DNA of 64,000 nt. Source: Acinetobacter kookii. GTDB lineage: Bacteria > Pseudomonadota > Gammaproteobacteria > Pseudomonadales > Moraxellaceae. The stretch lies in contig NZ_FMYO01000004.1 in the NCBI RefSeq assembly GCF_900096895.1, positions 162,452 to 226,451 on the forward strand, in the 5' to 3' direction. The notes beneath the pieces were generated by a model. The model saw only the letters and a program-made list of their open reading frames with translations. It ran no database searches and was not told the origin of the DNA. Shown here piece by piece: positions 36,394-44,848 of the stretch. Numbering within the stretch: the stretch's first letter is position 1; every line of letters starts with the position of its first letter. Position numbers and translations under genes: made by a program.

Positions 36394-36998
36394 CCGGATT
36401 GCTCCACATATTCAAGGCTTAAATCATCATGCAAAATAAAATGATTCAACTGCCCCAGTTCAGCAGACATTTTTAAAATATTATCTAGGGGTTGCTGTAA
36501 TGCCAGACATTTTAACAGTTTAATCACCCCGCCATGCGTCACGACCATGGCATGGCTCAAGTGACTTTGCTGCATGGAACCTTGGATCTGTCGCATTGCA
36601 TTTAATATACGCTGCTGAAACTGCTGCATGGTTTCTGCATTGGGTGGACTAAATCGGGTTGGCGTTTCCCAGAACTGCGCCAATACCTCCGGCTGCTTTT
36701 CATAGATCTCTTGAGTCGAAACCGCTTCCCAATCGCCAAAATGCATTTCCTGTAAATTGGTATCTTGGATTAGCTCCAGCTGTAACTGCTTTGCAATTTC
36801 ATCTGCAAATAAAGCACAGCGCTGCAAAGGTGAACTAAACACAATATCCCAGGGGTTAGGTGAATTATTTTTTAAGAACTGATCTACCGTGTGGCGCATT
36901 TGTTGCCAGCCTGAATCCGTCAGGGCATCATCAGTCGATCCACGCAAAGTATGGCTCAGCTCTGTCTCGCCATGACGCAGTAGATCAATCCTGTACAT
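36390..36998 (-). CDS. cobC: alpha-ribazole phosphatase-like histidine phosphatase
   Basis: 202-residue histidine phosphatase. 'IDLLRHGETELS' gives the phosphorylated His (about residue 10) and 'AMVVTHGGVIKLLKC' the second histidine. It lies between cobT and cobS, so it most probably removes the phosphate from alpha-ribazole phosphate or from adenosylcobalamin 5'-phosphate. The enzyme family is broad; the cobalamin role rests on operon position, which is strong here. Confidence 0.88.
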   Translation of the reverse strand: MYRIDLLRHGETELSHTLRGSTDDALTDSGWQQMRHTVDQFLKNNSPNPWDIVFSSPLQRCALFADEIAKQLQLELIQDTNLQEMHFGDWEAVSTQEIYEKQPEVLAQFWETPTRFSPPNAETMQQFQQRILNAMRQIQGSMQQSHLSHAMVVTHGGVIKLLKCLALQQPLDNILKMSAELGQLNHFILHDDLSLEYVEQSG

Positions 36999-37025
36999 CT
37001 TAAATCACCTTTAAATCCAGGTAGA

Positions 37026-38078
37026 TTAAACTTTTTCACCCGTCACGGCGGCTTCGGCAAAAGTCGCCATATTGTTATGCAGGCTACAGGCTAACTTGAT
37101 GATTCCTAAAGCTGCACCGGCACCACTGCCTTCTCCCAGGCGTAAATTCAGCTTCAGCAACGGATTGGCATTCAGTTCCTGCAATAAACGCTGATGCCCA
37201 TATTCAGCCGATTGGTGACCAAACAGCATCCATTCACGTACGGCCGGATTTAAGCGTACGGCTACCAATGCAGATGCCGTAGTAATAAAGCCATCGACCA
37301 CCATAGGCAAACCCAGCTGTGCGCAGCGAATATAAGCACCGACCATTGCAGCCACTTCCAGTCCACCTACTGCGCATAGAGCCTTGAAAGTATCCTGACC
37401 GACATATTGCTGATGTAAAGCCAAAGCCTGATTAATCACATTTTTTTTGTGATTGAGCTGTTCTTCACGAATGCCGGTACCCACGCCGGTCAATTGCTCG
37501 GCAGGCTCATTCAGCAAGAAACAGGCAACGGCTGAAGCAGAACAGGTATTGCCAATGCCCATTTCCCCAGCCACATAAATAGAAGCCCCAGACGCAACGG
37601 CTTGCTCTACACTTTTTGCTCCCAGCAGCATGGCTTCAGCACATTGCGCTTCGGTCATGGCCGGTTGTTTGGCGAAGTTGGCCGTACCCGGGATAATGCA
37701 ATGTCGTTCTACTCCTGCATATTCATAGGCATCTCCAACAGAACCACAGTCAATGACTTGCAGTTTGGCATTGTATTCTTTGGCAATCACGCTAATGCAC
37801 GCACCGCCACCGGTAAAATTTTGCAGCATCTGCCGGGTTACCGCTTGCGGATAGGCTGAAATGTTTTCTTCCATCACCCCATGGTCACCGGCAAAAATGG
37901 TAATCCACGGTTTATCAATGTTCGGGCGCGGAGTGTTTTGCAAACTGGCCAGTTGAATCGCTACATTTTCCAGTTCGGAAAGTGAACCGGTCGGTTTGGT
38001 GAGCTGTAATTGACGCTCTGCAGCCTGTAGTCTGGCTTCTGCACTTGGCGTTTTACACGCATCTAACCACCAGTTCAT
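37026..38078 (-). CDS. cobT: nicotinate-nucleotide:dimethylbenzimidazole phosphoribosyltransferase
   Basis: Makes alpha-ribazole 5'-phosphate from dimethylbenzimidazole and nicotinate mononucleotide. 350 residues. Motifs include 'FAGDHGVMEENISAYP', 'GGACISVIAKEY' and the C-terminal 'LGEGSGAGAALGIIKLA', which holds the catalytic Glu. ATG 38078 is chosen because AAAGGAGAG precedes it; its start overlaps the cobU stop by one base (TAATG). A longer frame to 38120 is rejected. Confidence 0.94.
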   Translation of the reverse strand: MNWWLDACKTPSAEARLQAAERQLQLTKPTGSLSELENVAIQLASLQNTPRPNIDKPWITIFAGDHGVMEENISAYPQAVTRQMLQNFTGGGACISVIAKEYNAKLQVIDCGSVGDAYEYAGVERHCIIPGTANFAKQPAMTEAQCAEAMLLGAKSVEQAVASGASIYVAGEMGIGNTCSASAVACFLLNEPAEQLTGVGTGIREEQLNHKKNVINQALALHQQYVGQDTFKALCAVGGLEVAAMVGAYIRCAQLGLPMVVDGFITTASALVAVRLNPAVREWMLFGHQSAEYGHQRLLQELNANPLLKLNLRLGEGSGAGAALGIIKLACSLHNNMATFAEAAVTGEKV

Positions 38079-38596
38079 TATTTCTCTCCTTTTAAAATCA
38101 TTGGAAAACCAGCCACACAAAAAACCACCTTGTCGGCAATCTGGCCAAGTTGCTGATGCAACCGTCCGGATTCATCCACAAACTTACGGCTGATCTCACC
38201 CATGGGAACAACGCCCAATCCGGTTTCATTGCTTACCAGAATGATTTGTGATTGTAAGCCTGGCAGCACATCGAGTAATTTTTGACATTCGGTGGCTTGC
38301 AGAGTTTTATCTTCATGCATCAATAGATTGCTCATCCATAGGGTCAGGCAATCGACCAAGATCAACTGATTGGCTGCATCAATTTGCTGTAATCGCTCCG
38401 CCAGTAAGTAAGGTTCTTCAACCAGCTGCCAATCGGCAGGACGCTGCATCTGATGATGGGCAATTCGCTGCTGCATTTCTGTGTCTAAAGCCTGGGCCGT
38501 TGCAATGTAAGTTACAGCCAGGCCTGAATCTTGGGCAGTTTGTTCTGCCAGACGACTTTTGCCAGAACGGGCGCCGCCTAAAATGAGTTGGATCAT
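38078..38596 (-). CDS. cobU: adenosylcobinamide kinase/adenosylcobinamide-phosphate guanylyltransferase
   Basis: 172-residue bifunctional enzyme that phosphorylates adenosylcobinamide and adds GMP. The P-loop is 'LILGGARSGKSRLAEQTA' at the N-terminus; 'LILVDCLTLWMSNLLMHE' carries the Walker B-like aspartate; 'SNETGLGVVPMGEISRKF' is the second conserved block with a catalytic residue. It overlaps the upstream 2H phosphoesterase by 4 bases and runs directly into cobT. This marks a salvage or late-assembly pathway. Confidence 0.94.
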   Translation of the reverse strand: MIQLILGGARSGKSRLAEQTAQDSGLAVTYIATAQALDTEMQQRIAHHQMQRPADWQLVEEPYLLAERLQQIDAANQLILVDCLTLWMSNLLMHEDKTLQATECQKLLDVLPGLQSQIILVSNETGLGVVPMGEISRKFVDESGRLHQQLGQIADKVVFCVAGFPMILKGEK

Positions 38597-39222
38597 GCAT
38601 CACCCAAAATAAATTGATGGTACGGTGTTAATGGCCCCTGCAACGTTTGTGCATGATAGGTTCCAAATGTTAATTGCCGGTTCTGAAATTCAAATTGCTG
38701 CTGTGAAATATGTTGCATGCGCTCAAAAACTGCATCACTATTGATAGTATCTTTATATAAACCCAAAGTGATATGCGGACAATATTGTAAGGGTGCAACC
38801 TCTTCTGAACAGGCATATAACTGTTGACGGATCTCGGCCAGGCTTCCTTCAATATCCTCAATTTCAATAAAAAGTGCACTTTCAAAACTATTTAAGCGTC
38901 CGGACTTCAGTTTAAATGAAGATCTTTGTTGCGGCCTTAAAATTTCAATCTGCTGCTGTAATTGCTGATGGCTAAAATCGTCATCCCAAACCTGTGGGTG
39001 GGCAGTCAAAAATCCGCAAATAAATAAGGTGATATGAAACTGGCGCGTATTTGGCGCGTACAGCAAGTCGGAAAAGTGCTGACGAAGATGATGTAAATAA
39101 TGCAGCAATTCGGGCTGCTGTATTTCCAGATACCAGAGTGAATAATCCGTGCGCCCTTTATGCCACTCAGGATAGTCCTGTGCAAGCGTAGGCACGACCG
39201 GCATAGAGGGTTTCAGAAACAC
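38593..39222 (-). CDS. 2H phosphoesterase-family protein in the cob operon
   Basis: 209 residues with the two HxT/S motifs that define the 2H superfamily: 'HITLFICG' at about residue 63 and 'HITLGLYKD' at about 151, spaced as in 2'-5' RNA ligases and cyclic phosphodiesterases. Such enzymes open cyclic or 2'-5' phosphodiester bonds. It is the first gene of the cobU-T-C-S operon and overlaps cobU by 4 bases (ATGA), so its role may be in alpha-ribazole or nucleotide salvage. No such step is established for it; this is inference. The N-terminus is proline-rich with no signal. Confidence 0.8.
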   Translation of the reverse strand: MFLKPSMPVVPTLAQDYPEWHKGRTDYSLWYLEIQQPELLHYLHHLRQHFSDLLYAPNTRQFHITLFICGFLTAHPQVWDDDFSHQQLQQQIEILRPQQRSSFKLKSGRLNSFESALFIEIEDIEGSLAEIRQQLYACSEEVAPLQYCPHITLGLYKDTINSDAVFERMQHISQQQFEFQNRQLTFGTYHAQTLQGPLTPYHQFILGDA

Positions 39223-39434
39223 GTAAAATTCACATTAAATTCAATTACGTTATTTAACCATGAATTTGATGCAATTGATTAAAGTATTGGTTTAACAATA
39301 TTCAGCCTGTGCTGAAATTTATTCAGCTCTTTCAGCACCTTCTACTGCGAACGGCTATTTTTTACAGACCAATAGCCCTATATATTCCTCTCTTCGAGAT
39401 CAGCCCGATAAATTTTTAGCCATCTGTTATATTC

Positions 39435-40653
39435 TCATGATTCAATGATATTTTTCTTTTCCTGCAGCAATACTTGCATTGAAAAATAGATCATTAAACC
39501 CAGCATTAAGCACAGCAAAAAATAATAGGGATAACTTTTATGCCACTGATACAGGCCGGTGCTCACTATCGGGCCTAAAACAAAACTTAAGGCTTGGGTT
39601 GCAGTACACCAGCTGGCAACCTTGGCTTGCAGGGTTTTCGGTGCATTTTGTGCCGCTCCGGTGGTAAAAGCAGGAATTTGGCATGCCACTGCAATTCCAT
39701 AAAGAATATAACTGTACTGAAAAATACGGATATGCTCGGTCAGTACAGAAATGAGCAGTCCTGCGGTCATGCACAGCAGGCCCACCCATAACAGGCGATA
39801 AACGGACCATTGCAGATACTTAGAAATCAGGCTTTGATAATCACTAAGGCAATACCGACAATTAAAGAACACTGGGAAAAGTACACGGCACTTTGTGCAA
39901 TGCTCATGTGAAAATGATCCTGTATATAAAAACCAGCCGTCAGATTCACTGTCACAATTGCCAAATAGAGACTAAAACCAAGCAGCAGCCAGACAAAACA
40001 TTGCTGCATGGAAAAGTCCAAATCGCGACGGGTTTCCAAAGCTCAGGGTCCTGCTTTGAAGATTGCAATGAGCTGTTTCGCTCATATCCAAACACAATCA
40101 CCAGACTAATTAAGCTTAAAATGATAATCGCAGCCCATAAAGGCGCCAAGATGCCCCATGCCAATAGTAAAGTTGTTAAAAAAGGCCCGACGATTACCCC
40201 TACACTATTTAAGGCACCAAATGTTGACATGGTCTGGCTGCGTTGCTGTTCATTGGTATAACGGGTCATCACATAGGTTTGTAGCGCAATTTGCGGCATA
40301 GCCATAAATCCCCCTGTTCCTGCACGCTCCGCCATGAGCAAGCCAAACAGACTGATTAACGAGACCTGAACCCACAGGCCATAAAACAGCACGACAGTAA
40401 AAATGCCCCAGGTCATGGTCATACCCATAAAGCCAAGACTAAGCAACTGGTATATCGAAAATTTATTTTGATTTTTAGAAATATAAATTGCCGCAATCGC
40501 CATCAGTAAGGCCCCACCCGATACCATGGCACCGCCTTGCAATTCCGACAGCTTTAATTGGCGAACCCGAGGTGCCAGCAAAGGTAAAATCATTGAAAAA
40601 CTTGCCCCATTGGCTAGACTTGCTGCAATAAAGATTTTGTTATTTTTATCCAT
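39435..40653 (-). pseudogene. MFS transporter gene with two frameshifts
   Basis: Three overlapping frames add up to a complete 12-helix major facilitator of about 395 residues. Frame 1 (from 40653) begins MDKNNKIFIAASLANGASFS and keeps motif-like 'YTNEQQRSQTMSTFGALN'. Near 40040 the sense continues in a second frame ('TRRDLDFSMQQCFVWLLLGF') and near 39840 in a third ('QSLISKYLQWSVYRLLWVGL') to the stop at 39435. Each switch needs one inserted or deleted base. It could be a real pseudogene or errors in the assembly; two events in one gene favour decay. Confidence 0.8.
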
Positions 40654-40843
40654 TGTTTATTTTTAATTCCTAATACAGGTCTACATTTACAAGCAATTAG
40701 AGGCAATCTATGCGGGTGTTTTTAAGATGTGATAGTACCTTTCAGATCAGAGCCTTGGCCATAAGTTCAGTATGGGTAAACAAAACCCTATTTAATCGCA
40801 TCTTGCTGGGCTTTGTCAGTACCGCCAATCGCCAAAACTTGCA

Positions 40844-40872
40844 CAAAAAAAGCCCTAAATTTCTTTAGGGCT
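40844..40872 (-). terminator. terminator of ybaK
   Basis: Minus-strand stem AGCCCTAAA / TTTAGGGCT followed by TTTTTTT, about 25 bases after the ybaK stop. Confidence 0.85.
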
Positions 40873-40897
40873 AATCAGAATCACTTCATTTGATATT

Positions 40898-41365
40898 TTA
40901 GCAATCCAGCACATCTGCAAACTGTGCACTCAAAATCTGCGCTAAATCTTGCGGTTTCAGGCCAATATCCAGGCCTCTTTTTCCACCGCTGACATATATT
41001 TTTGGCAAGTCTTGTGCCGTAGCATCGATCACTGTTTTTAAGCGTTTCTTCTGTCCAACCGGGCTAATTCCTCCGACCAGATAGCCAGTCAAGCGTTCCG
41101 CATTTTTCGGATCGGCCATTTGCAGTTTTTTACAGCCGACTGCTGCCGCGACTTTCTTTAAATTCAATTGGTGATTTACCGGTAATACCGCGACAAAATA
41201 GTTCTTGTCATCCGTCACCAACAGCGTTTTAAAAACTTCTTCAACACTCAAACCGAGTTTTTCGGCTGCTTCCAGACCAAAACTTTTGGCATTGGCATCA
41301 TGTTCATATTCGTGAATAGAGAATTCAATTTTATTGGATTTTAAAATTTTGCAAGCAGGGGTCAT
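40898..41365 (-). CDS. ybaK: Cys-tRNA(Pro)/Cys-tRNA(Cys) deacylase YbaK
   Basis: 155-residue trans-editing factor that hydrolyses Cys-tRNA(Pro). The conserved YbaK lysine is in '[17 protein letters not shown]'. Other family blocks are '[19 protein letters not shown]' and the C-terminal '[18 protein letters not shown]'. Length is normal. It stands alone. Fidelity of proline decoding is the known role. Confidence 0.93.
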   Translation of the reverse strand: MTPACKILKSNKIEFSIHEYEHDANAKSFGLEAAEKLGLSVEEVFKTLLVTDDKNYFVAVLPVNHQLNLKKVAAAVGCKKLQMADPKNAERLTGYLVGGISPVGQKKRLKTVIDATAQDLPKIYVSGGKRGLDIGLKPQDLAQILSAQFADVLDC

Positions 41366-41802
41366 TTCTTCGATGATATTAAAAACAGGTTAAATAAATT
41401 ATAGGCTTTTTAAAAGTGAATGTTTAGCATACTTAGGCTATTTTAAGTTCATGATTAAATTTCATCAGTTTATGAAAATTGAAAATTTTCTCAGGATATG
41501 TATGTTAAAAGTCAGATGATGGATATGGCTAAACCCTAAACAAATGCCTGCTGCTATACCTATTCCACTTTCAAGCAAACCCAGCATTTTTTACAAGCCT
41601 TTATTGTGATACTTGATATCTGGCTTCTTTTAATGGGAGAACGGATTTTCCCCAGCTAAGCTGCTATAGCGAGATGCCTAGGCTTAAATTAAAGTGCATC
41701 AAAGTATGATTTTTAATTTAAAAGAGCAAAGCCGACAAGAAAAAGAACGCGTGGATACGACATCCACGCTTTCTTGATGATATTAAATTGATAAGATTAA
41801 AA
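41366..41802. other. gap containing a CTTAGGCTATTTT copy
   Basis: About 437 bases with no supported gene. It contains the fourth copy of CTTAGGCTATTTT (41432-41444) and the MarR terminator at its right side. No other structure was identified. Confidence 0.45.
41747..41774 (-). terminator. terminator of the MarR gene beside alkB
   Basis: Stem GCGTGGAT / ATCCACGC with a 5-base loop, followed on the minus strand by GTTCTTTTTCTT. It lies about 30 bases after the MarR stop. Confidence 0.7.
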
Positions 41803-42273
41803 TTAATGAGCCAAATTTCTGAAAATAAGTTTAAGGCTGTCCAACATTTTTTCAATTTGTAGCGGCGTCAACCCCTCAAAAGACTGATCTAAAACGATAT
41901 GACTCAGATCGTTAATTTTTTCCACCATTTGCTCGCCCATATGAGTTAAAACGACACGGGTAATTCGCGCATCCTCTTCACAACAATAAGTATCTACCAA
42001 GCCTTCATCTTTTAAACGGTAAATAATTTTGGTCGTCGTCGACATCTTGAAAATCAACATATCGGATAAGTCGGATACACTCGCATTGGGCTTTGATTTT
42101 AAAGCTAACAAGATACGCCGACGAGAATTGTCTAAACCGTATTTTTTTAATGCATGATCCACATTCTGCACATATTGAGAATGTACTTGAGTAATCCAGT
42201 AGTATGGAAAATTATCTAAATTAAATTCAGATGCTGCGGAAAAAAATTTACTGTACTTACTTGTCATGGTCAA
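41803..42273 (-). CDS. MarR-family transcriptional regulator near alkB
   Basis: 156 residues. The helix-turn-helix is 'ASVSDLSDMLIFKMSTTTKI' and the wing is 'CCEEDARITRVVLTHMG'. Two adjacent cysteines start the wing (CC), a feature that could sense oxidants. It lies about 240 bases downstream of alkB, separated by a terminator, and has the same orientation. A 14-base perfect palindrome in the alkB promoter spacer is a candidate binding site for such a protein. Direct control of alkB is not shown. Confidence 0.85.
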   Translation of the reverse strand: MTMTSKYSKFFSAASEFNLDNFPYYWITQVHSQYVQNVDHALKKYGLDNSRRRILLALKSKPNASVSDLSDMLIFKMSTTTKIIYRLKDEGLVDTYCCEEDARITRVVLTHMGEQMVEKINDLSHIVLDQSFEGLTPLQIEKMLDSLKLIFRNLAH

Positions 42274-42452
42274 AAACCCCTAATCTATTGTTTTAATTAA
42301 AATAATTTTAAATTTCTTAAGTCTGTTTTAAAGTCGTTTTTTTAGCAATATATTAAATTATTTTTATTGCTTATTTGAAGCATTTATATTCTTATAAATT
42401 GATTAAAAAGTCTACAAAAATATTTAATGTTGTCCAACAGAATTCTTATAAA

Positions 42453-42486
42453 ATAAAAAAGCCCTAATTCAACAACTGGGCTTTTT
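42453..42486 (-). terminator. terminator of alkB
   Basis: Stem AAAAAGCCC / GGGCTTTTT, about 30 bases after the alkB stop, with T-rich sequence following on the minus strand. Confidence 0.8.
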
Positions 42487-42517
42487 CATGATGTTTTTCA
42501 TTGCACTACTATTTTAA

Positions 42518-43732
42518 TCACTCTTCATTTTGTAGTGACAATCCAAACTTCTTGAATATCTTGGCACGGCGTTTTGGATGAATATTGGCTTTATTTAAAT
42601 CACCCTTATAGTGGTCGAAAACGCGTTTATCCATCATTTTAAACCAGAGCGATGGAATTAAAGCCGGCAATAACATGGTAGCATAACCACTCGGCAATTC
42701 AGGTGCTTCATCAAAGTGACGTAAAGCCTGAAATGGACGTGTCGGATAGGCATGATGATCGGAATGACGCTGCAACTGGTACAAAAATAGGTTGGTCGTA
42801 ATATTGTTATTGTTCCAGCTATGCTCAGGCATGGTCCGTGTATAAGTCCCATCTTCCTTTTTATCGCGCATTAAACCGTAATGTTCAATATAGTTAATAA
42901 TTTCAAACAAACTGATTCCATAAAATGCCTGCGTGGCCAAATAAGGAATCACGTCTTTACCAAACAGCTTCAGCATGCTGGCATGGAAAGCGGCACTCAT
43001 GGCCCAGCCTTGAAACAATTCATTTTCCTTGCTAAAGAAAGATAAGCCTTTACGTTTCAAACGGTTTTTCTCAATTTCAATGGAGGATTTAATTCCACCA
43101 AATACCGTTCTTGGCCAAAATTCATAGAAAGTTTCACCCATTTTCGAAGAGGCTGGGTCTTCAGGCGTGGCCGCACGTTTATGGTGCCCATACGGATGTT
43201 CAACACGAAAGTGATTATAAAACAGCGGTGTTAATGTCGCATGGGCAAGATAATGATCCTTTTTATCCGGTCGGTGCGACAGCTCATGTGCGGTATTCAC
43301 ACCCACACCGTTAATCGCGCCCATGGAAATACCCAGCAGGATCTGGTCAATAAAAGAAGTTTCTTTACGGCTCACCACATAACCGGCAAAAAGGTTCGCC
43401 GCCATCTGCAAGGGAATAAACAATTTTACAATGCGGTCATAATAAGGGTCTGCTACCAGTGACTTGATTTCTTCATCGCTAGGATTATTACTGTCATTGC
43501 CCACAATAGCATCAACAGTTGGAATAATCACATGCAGCAATAAGGGTCCCCCTAAAGCAAAGATTTTTTTCGTGGCTTTAGGACCAAACTGGTAGCCAGC
43601 CAGAATCCCCATCCCGATCACCGGTAAACCGGGGCTCAGCAGCCACCAGTAGCGTTTTTTATCGAGGGCTAAACCTGAAGCATTCGGCAGGGTCTGAATT
43701 GGAGTTTGATTTAAATTTACTGGTGCATTCAT
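42518..43732 (-). CDS. alkB: alkane 1-monooxygenase (AlkB)
   Basis: Non-haem diiron membrane hydroxylase that converts n-alkanes to 1-alkanols with electrons from rubredoxin. 404 residues. The histidine boxes are complete: 'HELSH' at 149-153, 'EHPYGHH' at 178-184 and 'LQRHSDHHAYP' at about 325; the HYG motif 'YIEHYGLMRD' precedes the third. Several hydrophobic helices occupy the first 130 residues. In Acinetobacter such genes are called alkM or alkB. No rubredoxin gene is in this window. An AraC regulator is divergent from it. Confidence 0.95.
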   Translation of the reverse strand: MNAPVNLNQTPIQTLPNASGLALDKKRYWWLLSPGLPVIGMGILAGYQFGPKATKKIFALGGPLLLHVIIPTVDAIVGNDSNNPSDEEIKSLVADPYYDRIVKLFIPLQMAANLFAGYVVSRKETSFIDQILLGISMGAINGVGVNTAHELSHRPDKKDHYLAHATLTPLFYNHFRVEHPYGHHKRAATPEDPASSKMGETFYEFWPRTVFGGIKSSIEIEKNRLKRKGLSFFSKENELFQGWAMSAAFHASMLKLFGKDVIPYLATQAFYGISLFEIINYIEHYGLMRDKKEDGTYTRTMPEHSWNNNNITTNLFLYQLQRHSDHHAYPTRPFQALRHFDEAPELPSGYATMLLPALIPSLWFKMMDKRVFDHYKGDLNKANIHPKRRAKIFKKFGLSLQNEE

Positions 43733-43761
43733 GTTGGCGACCTTCCCTATTTTTTGTTCTA

Positions 43762-43829
43762 ACGTTATATTTCTAGAAATAGGTCCTCAAGAACAGTTGT
43801 AAACGTCCAAAAAAGCTATGCAAACGTCC
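43762..43829 (-). promoter_or_regulatory. alkB promoter with direct-repeat operator and palindrome
   Basis: Reading on the minus strand: two copies of GGACGTTT (43829-43822 and 43808-43801) with 21 bases between starts; then -35 TTGAGG (43790-43785), a 17-base spacer and -10 TAACGT (43767-43762). The spacer holds the perfect 14-base palindrome TATTTCTAGAAATA (43768-43781). Direct half-sites two turns apart just before the -35 are typical for AraC activators. Confidence 0.6.
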
Positions 43830-43924
43830 TTGGCATATCTAGCCAATATTTGACCTGAAAACACATGCGGATATCAATCAAGGCTTTTTATAATTTTTAT
43901 TAGATGATGACAGAACGATAAGAC

Positions 43925-44848
43925 ATGGATGCCTTAAGCAAAATTTTTGACGATATTCATCTGAATAAATCTGAATACATTTATTTAAAACCACAAGGTC
44001 ACTGGGCCTATGCATATCAGGAGCAGGATGCCATGATTGGCTATGTGGTTCTGGTGGGCACCCTCAACATCCAGTTTGAATCACAAAAATTGTTGCAGCT
44101 AGAAGCAGGAGATTTAATCCTGATCCCTTCAGGACAAAGCCATATTTGCCGCAGTGATAATAAGGAAAATTTGCTTGAGGCACTGAATATTAATGATTTT
44201 TTTGATAAAAGAAGGCAAGAAACCATCGAATTTGGCAGTTCCAGTGGTGAACCTGCACTGATTCTGGCCATTCGTTGTCATATTGATACCATTATGGCAC
44301 GTCCTTTACTGAATGCCCTGCCCGACTACATCCATATTCAGCATATTACCGGCAGTACCGCCCCTGAATGGCTACAAATCGGATTACATTTTTTGGCCGT
44401 AGAAGCCTATCAAATTCAACCAGGCCGCGACAAAATTCTCGATCATCTGGTCAGTATTCTGTTTATTGAATGCGTACGCGATTATATTGCCCAGTTAAGC
44501 GATTCCAATAACTGGCTACGGGCACTTTCCCATACCGAACTGGCCAATGCTTTAGCTGCGATTCACGGCAAACCGGAACAGGCCTGGACGGTAGAAAGTC
44601 TGGCTGAACAATGTTGCATGTCCCGCTCCAAGTTCGCCACCTTGTTTAGCAGCATAGTCGGTGAAACCCCACTGGCTTATCTACAGCAATACCGTTTCCG
44701 TTTGGCATCGCAGCATTTACGTGAAGGACAATTATCCATACAGCAGATTGCCCATCGGGTCGGCTATTCTTCCGAAACGGCCTTTAGCCAGACCTTTAAA
44801 CGCCTGTTTGATTTAACCCCGAGTCAATATCGCCAGCAGTTCCATTAA
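43925..44848 (+). CDS. AraC-family regulator divergent from alkB (AlkR-like)
   Basis: 307 residues. A cupin-type N-terminal ligand domain ('QLEAGDLILIPSGQSHICR') is followed by two C-terminal helix-turn-helix motifs ('WTVESLAEQCCMSRSKFATL' and 'LSIQQIAHRVGYSSETAFSQ'). In A. baylyi an AraC-type protein, AlkR, activates the alkane hydroxylase gene in response to long alkanes; this one is placed in the same way and has direct repeats in front of alkB. The gene stop overlaps the lpxB stop by 3 bases on the opposite strand. Confidence 0.9.
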   Translation: MDALSKIFDDIHLNKSEYIYLKPQGHWAYAYQEQDAMIGYVVLVGTLNIQFESQKLLQLEAGDLILIPSGQSHICRSDNKENLLEALNINDFFDKRRQETIEFGSSSGEPALILAIRCHIDTIMARPLLNALPDYIHIQHITGSTAPEWLQIGLHFLAVEAYQIQPGRDKILDHLVSILFIECVRDYIAQLSDSNNWLRALSHTELANALAAIHGKPEQAWTVESLAEQCCMSRSKFATLFSSIVGETPLAYLQQYRFRLASQHLREGQLSIQQIAHRVGYSSETAFSQTFKRLFDLTPSQYRQQFH

